Assembly: GCF_022601685.1 (NCBI RefSeq)
Contig: NZ_JAKUML010000005.1
Location: 62,001 to 126,000 of the forward strand
DNA: 64,000 nt
Source of the DNA: Acinetobacter sedimenti
GTDB taxonomy: Bacteria > Pseudomonadota > Gammaproteobacteria > Pseudomonadales > Moraxellaceae
Reading direction: 5' to 3'
A model generated the notes under the pieces. It made no database searches and was not told where the DNA came from. It saw only the letters and a list, made by a program, of their open reading frames with translations. The position numbers and the translations under genes were made by a program. The stretch's first letter is position 1; every line of letters starts with the position of its first letter. This document shows, piece by piece, positions 38,432 to 50,053 of this stretch.

Positions 38432-39913
38432 TCAACCAATCAATTTCTTCATTAATTCATTCACTTGAGCGGGGTTGGCTTTACCCTTAGACGCTTTCAT
38501 CACTTGACCAACCAGACCGTTGAAAGCTTTCTCTTTACCAGATTTATATTCCTCAACCATCTTTTCATTGGTAGCCAAGACCTCCTTGATGATCGCTTCG
38601 ATCGCACCTGTATCTGTTTCTTGCTTCAAGCCTTTTTCCGCAATGATCACATCGGCAGTCTTGCCTTCGTCCCACATATAGCCAAAGACTTGCTTGGCGA
38701 TCTTACCGCTGATCGTGTTATCGACGATGCGTGCAATCATGCCACCCAGTTGCTCGGCAGATACAGGCGATTCGCTCAGCTCTAAGCCTGCTTTGTTCAA
38801 TGCACCTGAGAATTCACCCATCACCCAGTTAGCAGCGACTTTACCTTGCTTGGCACCACCTGATGAGACAACTACTGCTTCATAGAAGTCCGCCATTTCA
38901 CGTGATAGCGTCAAGACGTGCGCATCGTATTCCGTCACACCAAATTCACTGACAAAACGCTCACGACGTGCCGCAGGTAGTTCAGGCATTTCCAATTTGA
39001 TCGCTTCGATTTGTGCATCTGCGATTACCACAGGCAACAAGTCTGGATCAGGGAAGTAACGGTAGTCGTTGGCTTCCTCTTTGGAACGCATTGAGCGAGT
39101 TTCCATTTTGTTTGGATCGAACAAACGAGTTTCTTGGTCGATCGTACCGCCGTATTCCAAGATTTCCATTTGACGCTCGATTTCCACATTGATGGCTTGT
39201 TCAATGAAGCGGAACGAGTTGATATTTTTCAGTTCACAACGTGTTCCAAATGGCTCATTTGGACGACGTAGCGACACGTTACAGTCGGCACGGAATGAGC
39301 CTTCTGCCATGTTGCCGTCTGAGATGCCAAGCCAACGCACAAGAGTGTGAATTGCTTTGACGTAGGCAACCGCTTCGTCCACCGAGCGCATATCAGGTTC
39401 TGATACGATCTCGAGTAGCGGTGTGCCTGCACGGTTGAGGTCAATGCCCGACATACCATCAATCGCATCGTGAATCGACTTGCCTGCATCTTCTTCCAAA
39501 TGTGCACGGGTCACGCCAATGCGCTTCACAGTGCCATCTTCAAGCTGAATGTCGATGTGACCTTTGCCGACGATCGGATTGTCCATTTGGCTGATTTGAT
39601 AGCCTTTTGGTGAATCAGGGTAGAAGTAGTTTTTACGAGCAAACACAGAGGCTTGGTCGATATACGCATCTATGCCCAAACCAAAACGAATGGCGAGATT
39701 GACCACTTCTTTATTCAGTACAGGTAGCACACCCGGCATGGCTAAATCGACAAGGCTTGCTTGGGTATTTGGGTCTTGACCAAACTCAGTTGATGAGCCA
39801 GAAAAGATTTTAGAATTGGTCGCCAGTTGCGTGTGGATCTCAATCCCGATCACCACTTCCCAGCCGTCAATAAGATTTGATTTCGGCTTGTTTGCTTTAG
39901 CATTGTTCGCCAT
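38432..39913 (-). CDS. gatB: Asp-tRNA(Asn)/Glu-tRNA(Gln) amidotransferase subunit B
   Basis: A 493-residue kinase-like subunit of GatCAB that phosphorylates mischarged Glu-tRNAGln or Asp-tRNAAsn. The start [13 protein letters not shown], the [26 protein letters not shown] and [14 protein letters not shown] segments are canonical, and the C-terminal GatB/YqeY tail ends [17 protein letters not shown]. The start overlaps the gatA stop by one base (TAATG), so translation is coupled. Presence of GatCAB implies indirect amidation of at least one tRNA. Confidence 0.98.
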   Translation of the reverse strand: MANNAKANKPKSNLIDGWEVVIGIEIHTQLATNSKIFSGSSTEFGQDPNTQASLVDLAMPGVLPVLNKEVVNLAIRFGLGIDAYIDQASVFARKNYFYPDSPKGYQISQMDNPIVGKGHIDIQLEDGTVKRIGVTRAHLEEDAGKSIHDAIDGMSGIDLNRAGTPLLEIVSEPDMRSVDEAVAYVKAIHTLVRWLGISDGNMAEGSFRADCNVSLRRPNEPFGTRCELKNINSFRFIEQAINVEIERQMEILEYGGTIDQETRLFDPNKMETRSMRSKEEANDYRYFPDPDLLPVVIADAQIEAIKLEMPELPAARRERFVSEFGVTEYDAHVLTLSREMADFYEAVVVSSGGAKQGKVAANWVMGEFSGALNKAGLELSESPVSAEQLGGMIARIVDNTISGKIAKQVFGYMWDEGKTADVIIAEKGLKQETDTGAIEAIIKEVLATNEKMVEEYKSGKEKAFNGLVGQVMKASKGKANPAQVNELMKKLIG

Positions 39914-41391
39914 TACGCATTCTCCTCAGCAATCGCCGCACGTTGGGTGTGGAAGTCGGTGTGTTGTTGATATTGATGAACGATGGAAAGCAGTTGTGAC
40001 TCTGACCAATAATTCCCAATCAACTGTAAACCAACAGGAAGTTGATCTTGATCAAAACCAACAGGTGCATTGATCGCAGGTAAGCCCGCCAAGTTCACTG
40101 CAATGGTATAAATATCACCGAGATACATTTCCACAGGAGTCAAATCCGCACCGATTTTATAAGCTGTGGTTGGCGCAGATGGCGCTGCGATCACATCGAC
40201 ACTTTCAAAGGCTTTTAAGAAATCTTGTTGAATTAAGCGGCGGACTTTTTGTGCTTTGACATAGTACGCATCGTAGTAGCCTGCTGATAGGGCATAAGTA
40301 CCAATCAAAATACGGCGTTGTACTTCTGCACCAAAGCCTTCTGAACGAGAGCGTTTGTACAGATCGAGAATGTCTTTCGGTTCGTCACAGCGATAACCGT
40401 AGCGCACACCGTCATAACGTGACAGATTGGATGAGGCTTCCGCAGGGGCGATCAGGTAGTAGGTCGGCACGTAGGCTTCAGTCATGTTGAGGTCGATCTC
40501 AACCAAGATTGCGCCAAGTTCTTCTAATTTTTTCAATGATTCTTCAACACGCACTTTGACATCATTGGATAAGCCATCAACATTAAAATATTGCTTAGGA
40601 ATACCGATGCGTAAACCATTTAAAGTTGTGTTATCGAGATTTGCGACGTAATCATCGACTGATTTTTCCATCGAAGTCGAGTCTTTGGCATCGTGTCCAG
40701 CCATGACATTCATCAAATAGGCGCAGTCTTCGGCTGAACGTGCCATTGGACCGCCTTGATCGAGAGAGGATGCATAAGCGATCATGCCAAAACGAGAAAC
40801 ACGCCCATAAGTTGGTTTTAAACCTGTCAGTCCGCAAAATGACGCAGGCTGACGAATCGAACCGCCTGTATCTGTGCCCGTGGCAAATGGTGCAAGATCA
40901 GCCGCAATCACCGCCGCCGAACCACCTGATGAGCCACCCGGAACACGATCAAGCGCCCACGGATTTTTGGTTGCGCCAAAATATGAGGATTCACTGGTCG
41001 AGCCCATAGCGAACTCATCCATATTGACTTTGCCCAGTGTGACTAAGCCTGCATCTTTGCCTTTCGCAACGACGGTTGCATCATACGGCGAGATAAAGTT
41101 ATCCAGTATTTTAGAACCCGCGGTGGTTTTGATGCCTTGGGTACAAAAGATGTCTTTATGCGCAATCGGGATACCCGTCAGTGTCGTTGCATTGCCTGCT
41201 TGACGCAGTGCATCGGCTGCATCTGCTTGTGCAAGTGCTTGTTCAGTGGTCACGGTGACATAGGATTGAACTTGGTTGTCGATTTTTGCGATGCGGTTGA
41301 GGTAATGTTGCGTCAATTCTCGAGAGGAGAACTTGGCTTGAGCGAGTCCTTCTGAGAGTTCTCGAATAGATAAACGATGTAAGTCAGTCAT
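39913..41391 (-). CDS. gatA: Glutamyl-tRNA(Gln)/aspartyl-tRNA(Asn) amidotransferase subunit A
   Basis: A 492-residue amidase-signature enzyme that frees ammonia from glutamine for GatB. The Ser-cisSer-Lys triad is visible: catalytic Lys in [12 protein letters not shown], and both serines in [11 protein letters not shown] and [17 protein letters not shown]. Residue length is typical. Between it and gatC there are 68 bases. Order gatC-gatA-gatB on one strand matches most bacteria. Confidence 0.98.
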   Translation of the reverse strand: MTDLHRLSIRELSEGLAQAKFSSRELTQHYLNRIAKIDNQVQSYVTVTTEQALAQADAADALRQAGNATTLTGIPIAHKDIFCTQGIKTTAGSKILDNFISPYDATVVAKGKDAGLVTLGKVNMDEFAMGSTSESSYFGATKNPWALDRVPGGSSGGSAAVIAADLAPFATGTDTGGSIRQPASFCGLTGLKPTYGRVSRFGMIAYASSLDQGGPMARSAEDCAYLMNVMAGHDAKDSTSMEKSVDDYVANLDNTTLNGLRIGIPKQYFNVDGLSNDVKVRVEESLKKLEELGAILVEIDLNMTEAYVPTYYLIAPAEASSNLSRYDGVRYGYRCDEPKDILDLYKRSRSEGFGAEVQRRILIGTYALSAGYYDAYYVKAQKVRRLIQQDFLKAFESVDVIAAPSAPTTAYKIGADLTPVEMYLGDIYTIAVNLAGLPAINAPVGFDQDQLPVGLQLIGNYWSESQLLSIVHQYQQHTDFHTQRAAIAEENA

Positions 41392-41459
41392 AACATATTC
41401 AATCTGTAATTCAGTAAAAATATAAAAAATGGATTTAATTGGTGATTATTTGTTCGATT

Positions 41460-41774
41460 TTATTCAATCACACGAGGTACAACATATAAACCATCTTGTG
41501 TTTCAGGTGCAACAGCCTGATATTGGTCACGATGATTACTTTCGCTTACAACATCGTCACGTAATGGTTGAGGATGGTCGAATGGGCTTTTCAGTGGCTC
41601 AACACCTTCGGTATCGATCCCTTTCATGGTTTCCATCATATCCAAGATTTTATTTAAACTTTGTGCATAATCAACGCATTGCGAGTCATCTAGCGAAAGG
41701 CGAGCAAGGTTTGCAATCGCAGAAACTGTTTCGGCATTGAGCTCTTGAGCATGTTTTGCATTGTCAGCAGACAT
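41460..41774 (-). CDS. gatC: Amidotransferase subunit C
   Basis: A 104-residue linker subunit that stabilises GatA and GatB. AETVSAIANLARLSL and LNKILDMMETMKGIDTEGVEPL, and the PLRDDVV segment, are family features. The ATG at 41774 is preferred over an upstream codon because AGGTGA precedes it at the right distance. The gene is divergent from mreB with about 140 bases between, where both promoters must lie. Confidence 0.95.
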   Translation of the reverse strand: MSADNAKHAQELNAETVSAIANLARLSLDDSQCVDYAQSLNKILDMMETMKGIDTEGVEPLKSPFDHPQPLRDDVVSESNHRDQYQAVAPETQDGLYVVPRVIE

Positions 41775-41827
41775 GAGTTCACCTGATCCGTTATCAAAAA
41801 ATTTCAAAATATCGTGCGTTATAATAA

Positions 41828-42949
<1,122 letters not shown>

Positions 42950-42988
42950 ATTCTGACCTTTAACACAGATCAAATAAGGAAATAGACG

Positions 42989-43843
42989 GTGCACACAATT
43001 TTAACTAGACAACCACCGTCTGTTCGTTCATTTATTCTTGCTTTAGTTGTCTGTTTTGTTGCTATTTTTGTCAATTGGCGATTCCCACAAGTCATTCAGC
43101 CAGTTCGTGATGTGTTAAAAGTAGGCTATTACCCAATTTATGCTTTGGCAAATTATCCTGTACTTTCAGGCGAATGGATGAAGTTGCAGCTTAAATCTGA
43201 GCAAAGCTTACGCCGTGAAAATATTGCACTTCGTGCAGAGCTAGATCAAGCCAAAGTTCGCTTACAAAAACTTTCAGAGCTTTCTGCTGAAAATACGCGC
43301 CTTCGAGGTTTGGTTGATACCCCTTTGATTATTGATGGACGCATGTTGATCACCGAAATTATCGGTGTCGATTCCAATCCGTTGAATCACATTATTATCA
43401 TCAACAAGGGTAGCCGTGATCAATTGCAAGAAGGTCAAACTGTACTTGATGATCAAGGTATTATGGGGCAGATTATTGCAGTTTATCCGCACAGCGCACG
43501 AGTGATGCTGCTTTCTGATAAAGATAGTTCTCTGTCTGTGCGTTTGGATCGTACTGGAATGCGTTCGATTGTGTCAGGCAAAGGCGATTATAGTGAACTC
43601 GTCATGCAATATGTGCCAAGTAGTGCAGATGTCAAAGTCGGCGACCTTGTCTACAGCTCAGGTTTGGGAGAGCGATATCCAGCAGGATATTTGGTTGGTA
43701 AAGTGAAACATATTGAAGTGCCGTCTTCGAGTGAGTTTGCAGATATTACCATTCAACCTTCGGCGCAGCTTTCGAGCGGTCATAATGTTGTTGTGCTGTT
43801 TTCCCAAGCATTGTCGAAGGAGCAGCCGAATGGCACTCGCTAA
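42989..43843 (+). CDS. mreC: Rod-shape-determining protein MreC
   Basis: A 284-residue periplasmic scaffold with one transmembrane helix (about 14-32), a coiled coil (about 65-105, LKSEQSLRRENIALRAELDQA), and a two-lobed beta-barrel ending near residue 270. It connects MreB to the transpeptidase and RodA. Start is GTG at 42989 with AAGGAA upstream. The mreD start overlaps its last 14 bases. Confidence 0.95.
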   Translation: MHTILTRQPPSVRSFILALVVCFVAIFVNWRFPQVIQPVRDVLKVGYYPIYALANYPVLSGEWMKLQLKSEQSLRRENIALRAELDQAKVRLQKLSELSAENTRLRGLVDTPLIIDGRMLITEIIGVDSNPLNHIIIINKGSRDQLQEGQTVLDDQGIMGQIIAVYPHSARVMLLSDKDSSLSVRLDRTGMRSIVSGKGDYSELVMQYVPSSADVKVGDLVYSSGLGERYPAGYLVGKVKHIEVPSSSEFADITIQPSAQLSSGHNVVVLFSQALSKEQPNGTR

Positions 43844-44324
43844 GAAAGAAAATTTTCAAAGTCGTGATCCTCTGATTGCCATTGTCATTTCGGTGATCCT
43901 TGCATCTGTGTTCATGGTTTATCCAGTATCTTATTTTTTAAGTGGCTGGCGCCCGATGTTTATGCTTCTAGTCATGTTTTTTTGGGTGATGTGTCAGCCT
44001 GCGTGGTGTGGTGTGTGGTTTGCTTTTTTAGTTGGTATTTTTACAGACTTATTAATGGAGTATCCATTAGGTTTAAATGCCATGAGTTTTGTGATGATTG
44101 CATTTTTTGCCCGATTTTTTACACGTGAACGTCGTGTCATGACAGAAACAAACCTATGGATAATTACCGTCATAGCCGTTGCATTCCATCTACTTTTGAT
44201 GTGGTTACTGTTGGTGATGACAGGTAATGAAATGAGCCTAGTTCGGCACTGGCAGACGTTGCTGAGTAGCTCATTGTTGTGGCCAGTAGTGTATTGGGGA
44301 TTAAAGAAATGGCGAGCCGTGTGA
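43830..44324 (+). CDS. mreD: Rod-shape-determining membrane protein MreD
   Basis: A 164-residue integral membrane protein with five to six hydrophobic helices; the motif VSYFLSGWRPMFMLLVMFFWVM and GIFTDLLMEYPLGLNAMSF is characteristic. The true start is ATG 43830, overlapping mreC. Its 3' end overlaps the start of maf by 16 bases. It acts with MreB and MreC in rod shape. Confidence 0.94.
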   Translation: MALAKKENFQSRDPLIAIVISVILASVFMVYPVSYFLSGWRPMFMLLVMFFWVMCQPAWCGVWFAFLVGIFTDLLMEYPLGLNAMSFVMIAFFARFFTRERRVMTETNLWIITVIAVAFHLLLMWLLLVMTGNEMSLVRHWQTLLSSSLLWPVVYWGLKKWRAV

Positions 44325-44878
44325 TACTCGCCTCGGCATCGCCAAGACGTAAAGAATTATTAGAACAAGTTAATGTCGAGTTTGAAATTTATCCTGCAAA
44401 TATTGACGAATCACAACACCTAAACGAACACATCGATCAATATGTACAGCGTGTTGCGATTGCCAAAGCACAATATATTTTAAATCAATTTCCAGATGCC
44501 ATCGTGATCGCTGCTGATACCACGGTTGGTATTGATCAGCATATTTTGACCAAGCCGAACGACGAAGATGATGCACTGCGCATGTGGCGATTGCTTTCAG
44601 GGCGAAGTCATCAAGTCAAAACAACCGTAGTGATTGCGAATAAATACAAAATTTTCCATGACACGGTAAGCACCTTAGTTTACTTTAAAGTATTAGATGA
44701 AACTGAAATGCGCCAATATTGGCAAACTGGTGAGCCACAAGATAAAGCGGCGGGTTATGCGATTCAGGGACGTGCAGGCGCTTGGGTGACTCGTATTGAA
44801 GGAAGTTATAGCAATGTGGTCGGTTTACCCTTGTATGAAACCTTGGCGTTATTGGTAAAGGTACAACAAGATATTTAA
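44309..44878 (+). CDS. maf: Maf-family nucleotide pyrophosphatase, YhdE type
   Basis: A 189-residue Maf protein that hydrolyses nucleoside triphosphates (dTTP/UTP and modified pyrimidine nucleotides in YhdE), guarding the pool. LASASPRRKELLEQV, IAADTTVGIDQ and GYAIQGRAGAWVTRIEGSYSNVVGLP are the signature segments. The start ATG at 44309 overlaps mreD. Position between mreD and rng is the same as yhdE in E. coli. Confidence 0.94.
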   Translation: MASRVILASASPRRKELLEQVNVEFEIYPANIDESQHLNEHIDQYVQRVAIAKAQYILNQFPDAIVIAADTTVGIDQHILTKPNDEDDALRMWRLLSGRSHQVKTTVVIANKYKIFHDTVSTLVYFKVLDETEMRQYWQTGEPQDKAAGYAIQGRAGAWVTRIEGSYSNVVGLPLYETLALLVKVQQDI

Positions 44879-44939
44879 CTGATATTTATAGATTTGCCAG
44901 TTTTAATTTTTATTCTTTATTTTTGGTTTTAGGTCGGGT

Positions 44940-46394
44940 ATGGCGGAAGAGTTATTAATTAATATCACGCCGATGGAGTGTCGTGTGGCACTCATCGAAA
45001 ATGGCACGGTGAATGAGCTATTTGTTGAGCGTACAGCCAAGCGTGGTTTAGTCGGCAATATTTATAATGGCAAAATTGTCCGTGTACTGCCGGGTATGCA
45101 AGCTGCATTTGTTGACATTGGGCAGTCACGTACCGCTTTTTTACACATTAATGATATGGTGTGGCCTCGTGCGCAAACTGCACCAAATATCTTTGAAATG
45201 CTACACCCTGGACAAGTCGTTTTAGTCCAAGTCATGAAAGACATGCTCGGGACAAAGGGTGCTCGCCTGACTACCGATCTCTCTATTCCTTCACGCTATT
45301 TGGTATTTATGCCTTTTGGCAACCATACAGGTGTATCACAAAAGATCGAACAGGAAGCTGAGCGTGATCGCTTGAGGGAAATGATTGATCGTTTACAAGC
45401 AGAACATCAGCTACCCGGTAGTGTGATTGTACGGACAGCGGCTGAAGGCGTCACTGAGCAAGCACTCAGCCAAGATATGGCATATTTGGCCAAGCTGTGG
45501 AAATTTATTCAGAAAAATCAAAAAGAAGTTGAAGCAACTGCGCTGATCTTCGAAGAGTTGCCTTTGCCTGAACGAGTGATCCGTGACCTTGCCAATAGTG
45601 AAACCCATAAAATCTATGTGGATTCACGTGAAATTTTTACCAAACTTCAAGACTTCGTCGAAAAATTTGTACCGACCATGCAAGGTCGTTTAAACCATTA
45701 TCCCGGTGAAAAACCACTGTTCGAGTTATATAACGTCGAAGACGATATTCAAAAAGCGCTACGTACTCGTGTTGATCTGAAGTCTGGTGGTTATCTGATG
45801 ATTGACCAGACTGAGGCGATGACCACCATTGATGTCAATACAGGCTCATATGTTGGTGGGCGTACTCTCGAAGATACGGTATTTAAAACCAATCTTGAAG
45901 CAACGCAGATTATCGTTCGTCAACTTCGATTGCGTAATCTTGGCGGGATTATCATCATTGATTTTATCGACATGCAAGAGCAGGCGCATCGTGATGAAGT
46001 GATGCGTCTTCTTGAAAAGATGCTTGAGCGCGATCATGCCAAGACGAAGATTACTCAGGTGTCTGAGCTTGGTTTGGTCGAAATGACTCGTAAGCGTACA
46101 CGAGAGTCTTTGGAACATCTGCTTTGCGAGTCGTGTCCGACTTGTCAGGGACGTGGTTACGTTAAAACTGCAGAGACAGTATGTTACGAAATCTTTCGAG
46201 AAATTATGCGATTTGCAAGAGCTTACCAATCGCAGCATGCCTATACCATTGTGGCTCACCCGATGGTGATTGATCGCCTATTGACCTCAGAGGCTTCTGC
46301 TGTGGCGGATTTGGAGCATTTTATTGATCGTGTGATCAAGTTCCAAGTTGAAAACTTATACACTCAAGAGCAGTACGATATCATCTTGAGTTAG
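44940..46394 (+). CDS. rng: Ribonuclease G
   Basis: A 484-residue RNase E/G-family endonuclease maturing 16S rRNA 5' ends and turning over mRNA. An S1 domain (GNIYNGKIVRVLPGMQAAFVDIG) lies near 37-60, catalytic TTIDVNTGSYVGG near 298-310 with the metal-binding Asp, IIIIDFIDM with the second Asp near 340, and the zinc-link CESCPTCQGRG near 397-406. There is no long C-terminal scaffold, so RNase G and not RNase E. Confidence 0.96.
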   Translation: MAEELLINITPMECRVALIENGTVNELFVERTAKRGLVGNIYNGKIVRVLPGMQAAFVDIGQSRTAFLHINDMVWPRAQTAPNIFEMLHPGQVVLVQVMKDMLGTKGARLTTDLSIPSRYLVFMPFGNHTGVSQKIEQEAERDRLREMIDRLQAEHQLPGSVIVRTAAEGVTEQALSQDMAYLAKLWKFIQKNQKEVEATALIFEELPLPERVIRDLANSETHKIYVDSREIFTKLQDFVEKFVPTMQGRLNHYPGEKPLFELYNVEDDIQKALRTRVDLKSGGYLMIDQTEAMTTIDVNTGSYVGGRTLEDTVFKTNLEATQIIVRQLRLRNLGGIIIIDFIDMQEQAHRDEVMRLLEKMLERDHAKTKITQVSELGLVEMTRKRTRESLEHLLCESCPTCQGRGYVKTAETVCYEIFREIMRFARAYQSQHAYTIVAHPMVIDRLLTSEASAVADLEHFIDRVIKFQVENLYTQEQYDIILS

Positions 46395-46410
46395 CATAAT
46401 CTTCCAAGCT

Positions 46411-46438
46411 GTAACAAATTGCGATAATTGTTTGTTAC
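46411..46438. repeat. Inverted repeat after rng
   Basis: GTAACAAA and TTTGTTAC at the ends of a 28-base palindromic stretch, 17 bases after the rng stop. The T run that follows is interrupted, so it is a weak terminator or an operator for the small gene downstream. Confidence 0.4.
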
Positions 46439-46556
46439 AACTGGAGTTTTACTTTTTATCGTCGCTCCTCAATACTGTAATCATCGTCAATCTAGCCAGC
46501 AAAACAACTTTTAAGTGTTTTAAAAGTTGAGTTTGAAAGCCAATGAGGTGAATACT

Positions 46557-46718
46557 ATGGGTGCAACGAAAACGCTATTAAAAACAGGCGCAACGGCGAT
46601 TGAACTTACTCGTGTAAATCGTTGTTATATGGTGTCTGAGTCAGGCGAAGAAGTTCGTGTGACTAAAGAAATGATTCAAATGGCATGCTCGCAACTGCTA
46701 TCACGTTGTCGTAAATAA
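46557..46718 (+). CDS. Small conserved-looking protein
   Basis: A 53-residue protein starting at 46557 after GAGGTG at a good distance. It has a short beta-rich sequence (IELTRVNRCYMVSESGEEVRVTKEMI) and two Cys (MACSQ, SRCRK). It looks like a small basic soluble protein with no named domain. A bidirectional terminator follows. A longer start at 46527 is a TTG and unlikely. Confidence 0.65.
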   Translation: MGATKTLLKTGATAIELTRVNRCYMVSESGEEVRVTKEMIQMACSQLLSRCRK

Positions 46719-46832
46719 TTATTTTGATGCTTTGCTGATTCTATTTTTAATCATCTCCTATGAATAGGATACTCCCACAAGTAAAAATCAAAATAGAGTA
46801 GAACAACTCAACGCTATACGTTATCAATTAAT

Positions 46833-46866
46833 AAAAACGCCAGTGAAATATCACTGGCGTTTTTGC
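46833..46866. terminator. Bidirectional terminator before the wax-ester synthase gene
   Basis: AAAAACGCCAGTGA and TCACTGGCGTTTTT form a strong stem with a 4-base loop (AATA). It serves the small gene and the minus-strand gene alike. Confidence 0.9.
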
Positions 46867-46903
46867 ATAGAGGTGATATCAACTCAACAGCGTGATATTT
46901 TCC

Positions 46904-48283
46904 TCAAGCTGTGGTTTTTAAGTTATCTTGATAGGTAATCTGACACATCTGCTCGAAAGTTTGGATTTCATCTTCAAGCAAAGTAAGCAAGTTTTGCATA
47001 CTTGGTAAAGCTTGACGGCAGGCTGTTAAACCGACTTCGAGCTTATCTAAGTAACTTGTCATGGTAATGTTGAGCGCCTGACCATCCAATACAATAGATA
47101 CAGGATAGAGCGCATCGAGTACCGCACCATTCCAATATAATGGCTCTTTTGGACCTGGAACGTTGGAAATCACGAGATTGAAGGCTTGATTCTTTGGCAT
47201 CAAACCAGACAGCATGTTCACACCGGCAGGGCCATAGACTAGCGCACTGTAGTTGAAGATTTGCTGTGTTGTCATGCGCTTAAAGCGGTCTTTGGCATTT
47301 TGCATACTGCGCTGAATGATGGCAATACGATCAAGCGGGCTGGCTTTGTGAGTCGCAAGATTCGCCAAAATCATCGTGATGCTATTACCTGTATTCGAAT
47401 CATCAGAACGTAACGATGCAGGTACCATAGCAATCAACGGACGCTTTGGTAGTTGATTAATGGACAATAAATAAGATCGAATCGCACCCGAGCAAACGGC
47501 AAGTACCACATCATTAATCGTGGTGTGTAAGCACGTCGCAATATTGCGGAAGCGTTGCAACTCAAAAGACTGCGCTGCAAAACGGCGTGATGAACTGACA
47601 CGTTGATTCAAAATCGACGCTGGCGCTTGAGACGTTGATACATAATCAGGATTTTTACCACGCTCTTTGGTGAATGCTTGATAAAGCTCTTTTGATACGA
47701 TGGGCGCAGCTTGGAATTGCGACTTTGCAAATTTCGCAATTGATTTGATCGTATTCACTGGTTTTGGTTCAGGGCGTTTGAGCTGATTATTTCGTACACT
47801 CCACGGCGGGACAATAGTTTCCGTTGGGGAGTGGGAAAGTGACTTTTCAATCAAACGCATACCTGCCACACCATCAATCATCGCATGATGGATTTTAAAA
47901 TACATGGCAAAGCGATTGCCTTCGATCCCTTCGATGATATGGCATGTCCACAGTGGTTTTGCACGATCAATCAAGGCACTATGCTCTTGAGAAATATAGG
48001 TTAAGAGCTCACGAATACGACCTGGTGCAGGTAATGAAATATGGCGGAAGTGATGATCTAGATCGAACTCTTGATCGACATCCCAAAATAGACCGCTGAG
48101 AACTTGATTAAATGGTGCAACAGGTGGTGCTTTCGAGCGACGGATGTCCTGAACAATATCGTGAATGAAGCTAGTTGGCGCACTCTCTGGTAATTTAAAT
48201 AAAAATAATCCACCGACATGCATCGGTTGTTGCCTTTTTTCTAAAGACAAAAAAATAAAATCAATAGGATTGAGTGGTCTCAT
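46904..48283 (-). CDS. atfA: Bifunctional wax ester synthase/acyl-CoA:diacylglycerol acyltransferase
   Basis: A 459-residue condensation-fold enzyme that esterifies fatty alcohols or diacylglycerol with acyl-CoA, producing wax esters and triacylglycerol storage lipid. The catalytic HHAMIDG is at residues 132-138, as in the studied A. baylyi AtfA. The C-terminal NVPGPKEPLYW and NITMTSYLDKLEVGL motifs of the WS/DGAT family are also present. Membrane association is peripheral. It is monocistronic with a shared terminator. Together with the desaturase and FadL in the window it fits an oleaginous, fatty-acid-using lifestyle. Confidence 0.95.
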   Translation of the reverse strand: MRPLNPIDFIFLSLEKRQQPMHVGGLFLFKLPESAPTSFIHDIVQDIRRSKAPPVAPFNQVLSGLFWDVDQEFDLDHHFRHISLPAPGRIRELLTYISQEHSALIDRAKPLWTCHIIEGIEGNRFAMYFKIHHAMIDGVAGMRLIEKSLSHSPTETIVPPWSVRNNQLKRPEPKPVNTIKSIAKFAKSQFQAAPIVSKELYQAFTKERGKNPDYVSTSQAPASILNQRVSSSRRFAAQSFELQRFRNIATCLHTTINDVVLAVCSGAIRSYLLSINQLPKRPLIAMVPASLRSDDSNTGNSITMILANLATHKASPLDRIAIIQRSMQNAKDRFKRMTTQQIFNYSALVYGPAGVNMLSGLMPKNQAFNLVISNVPGPKEPLYWNGAVLDALYPVSIVLDGQALNITMTSYLDKLEVGLTACRQALPSMQNLLTLLEDEIQTFEQMCQITYQDNLKTTA

Positions 48284-48412
48284 ACTTATGCGCCTTATAT
48301 CCTGAAAAAGCTATCCCTAAGAATTATTAGTAAATTCCATTTTACCTATCCATACTAGCATAGGCAGATTGAAAGTGAATAGCAATAAAGCTTGATAGAC
48401 CAACCATTCACC

Positions 48413-48443
48413 ATAAAAAAAGCCACTTCAAGTGGCTTTTAAT
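48413..48443 (-). terminator. Terminator after cysH
   Basis: AAAAGCCACTT and AAGTGGCTTTT pair directly, with a T run on the minus strand, 46 bases past the cysH stop. Confidence 0.85.
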
Positions 48444-48488
48444 GTAAGAAAATTCATCAAACAAAATTTGTGACCTATTTCACTGAAC

Positions 48489-49115
48489 TTAGTGGCTTAA
48501 ATGCAAACCACATTCACGGTGTTCTTCACCTTTGGTTGGGTCAAAATAATCTTCATTATCAGGCAAATTGTGTTTTTGCATATATTCCCAAAGGTCTTTT
48601 GATGTCCATTTGAGTAGAGGAGCAACTTTGATTAAGCCGTCTGAATTGATACTGACAGCGTCCATCTCGGCACGAACAGCGGTATCCGTTGCACGTAATG
48701 CAGTAAACCAAACTTGAGGTGCAAGCTCGGATAAAGCACGCTCGAATGGCTCTAGCTTTACTTCGGCAGTAAATGCTTGATGTTTTGGATCATCAAGTGC
48801 AGGGACTTCGCCATCAATTGCTTCACGATGTGCACGAGATCGTTTCGGTAGATATGTGGTGAGATTTAAATTCAATAATTTACTGATTTCATCGACATAT
48901 TTATAGGTGGTTTCGGTGTTATAACCATTATCCATCCACACCACTTGAATGTCAGGCTTGCGCTGCGTGATCATGTGTAAGATCACCGCTTCGAAAGGAC
49001 GAAAGTTGGTGGTGATAATTGCTTTTTGATCAAGGCTCAGTGCCCATTCAACGATTTTTTCAGCGTCATTATTTAAGTCGCTATTAATCTGTGCGATATC
49101 TAAATCTAAACTCAT
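48489..49115 (-). CDS. cysH: Phosphoadenylyl-sulfate reductase
   Basis: A 208-residue reductase of assimilatory sulfate reduction, giving sulfite from (P)APS. The catalytic ECGLHLSH is at the C-terminus, ITTNFRPFEAVILHM begins the nucleotide-binding fold, and TTYLPKRSRAHRE is part of the phosphate site. No other cysteine is present, so the two CC-CxxC pairs that hold the 4Fe-4S cluster in APS reductases are absent; this argues for the PAPS/thioredoxin-dependent type. The ATG at 49115 fits the family start better than upstream codons. Confidence 0.93.
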   Translation of the reverse strand: MSLDLDIAQINSDLNNDAEKIVEWALSLDQKAIITTNFRPFEAVILHMITQRKPDIQVVWMDNGYNTETTYKYVDEISKLLNLNLTTYLPKRSRAHREAIDGEVPALDDPKHQAFTAEVKLEPFERALSELAPQVWFTALRATDTAVRAEMDAVSINSDGLIKVAPLLKWTSKDLWEYMQKHNLPDNEDYFDPTKGEEHRECGLHLSH

Positions 49116-49349
49116 GGCAAATTTCTCTAAAATAATTGCAATAATCAATAGGGTGTTATTGAGGCTTAGTATAGGAGTATTCAAGGCAATACACTAGAAA
49201 AATGCGAAAACCACACAAAGTAACGCCGACGTAAAGCCAAGCCTAGACAAATCAAAGACGCTAGAAAAGCGCCGAAATGACATCTCATTTTTGCAGACTA
49301 ATGTTAAACTAACGCCAAATTTTTAATCATCGTATACGTTGGAGCATAC

Positions 49350-49967
49350 ATGGAAATCGTTTGTTTAGACCTTGAAGGCGTTTTGGTACCAGAGATTTGG
49401 ATCAACTTTGCAAAAAAGACAGGCATTAAAGAATTAGAAGCCACCACACGTGATATTCCTGACTATGATGTGTTAATGACACAACGCTTAAATATTTTAA
49501 AAGAACATAATCTCGGTATTCATGATATTCAGGAAGTGATTGCTGAGATGGGACCATTCGAAGGTGCAAAAGAGTTTGTGGAATGGGTGCGTACCCATTT
49601 TCAATTGATCATTCTGTCAGATACTTTTTATGAATTTGCACATCCATTGATGAAACAATTGGGTTGGCCAACGATCTTTTGTCATAAGCTTGAAGTCAAC
49701 GATCAAGGCATGATTACAGATTACAAACTGCGTCAAGCTGATCCAAAGCGTCAATCTGTCAAAGCACTACATACTTTGAACTATAAAATCATTGCAGCAG
49801 GGGATTCGTATAACGATACTACGATGCTTGGTGAAGCAGATCATGGATTCTTATTCGATGCGCCCGATAATGTGATTGCAGAATTTCCACAGTTCCCTGC
49901 ACTCAATGGTTATGAAGCATTAAAGCAAGCGATTCGCTCTGTTTCTGCTCGTGATATTCCAAACTAA
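49350..49967 (+). CDS. thrH: Bifunctional phosphoserine phosphatase/homoserine phosphotransferase ThrH
   Basis: A 205-residue HAD-family enzyme of the ThrH kind known from Pseudomonas, able to move phosphate from phosphoserine to homoserine. The nucleophile loop is CLDLEGVLVPE (Asp7), motif II is LILSDTFYEF, Lys lies in the RQADPKRQ region, and motif IV is AAGDSYNDTTML. It is shorter than SerB and lacks its ACT region. Divergent from cysH with 235 bases between; the terminator downstream is shared with the porin gene. Confidence 0.92.
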   Translation: MEIVCLDLEGVLVPEIWINFAKKTGIKELEATTRDIPDYDVLMTQRLNILKEHNLGIHDIQEVIAEMGPFEGAKEFVEWVRTHFQLIILSDTFYEFAHPLMKQLGWPTIFCHKLEVNDQGMITDYKLRQADPKRQSVKALHTLNYKIIAAGDSYNDTTMLGEADHGFLFDAPDNVIAEFPQFPALNGYEALKQAIRSVSARDIPN

Positions 49968-50000
49968 AACGATTTTTTTGGTATGGGACACAGTATAAAG

Positions 50001-50031
50001 AAAAAGGAGCAATTCAATTGCTCCTTTTTTA
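50001..50031. terminator. Bidirectional terminator between thrH and the porin gene
   Basis: AAAAAGGAGCAATT and AATTGCTCCTTTTT pair perfectly with a C loop region; A and T runs on both sides serve both convergent genes. Confidence 0.92.
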
Positions 50032-50053
50032 TGGTTTTTTCTAAATCAAGTGA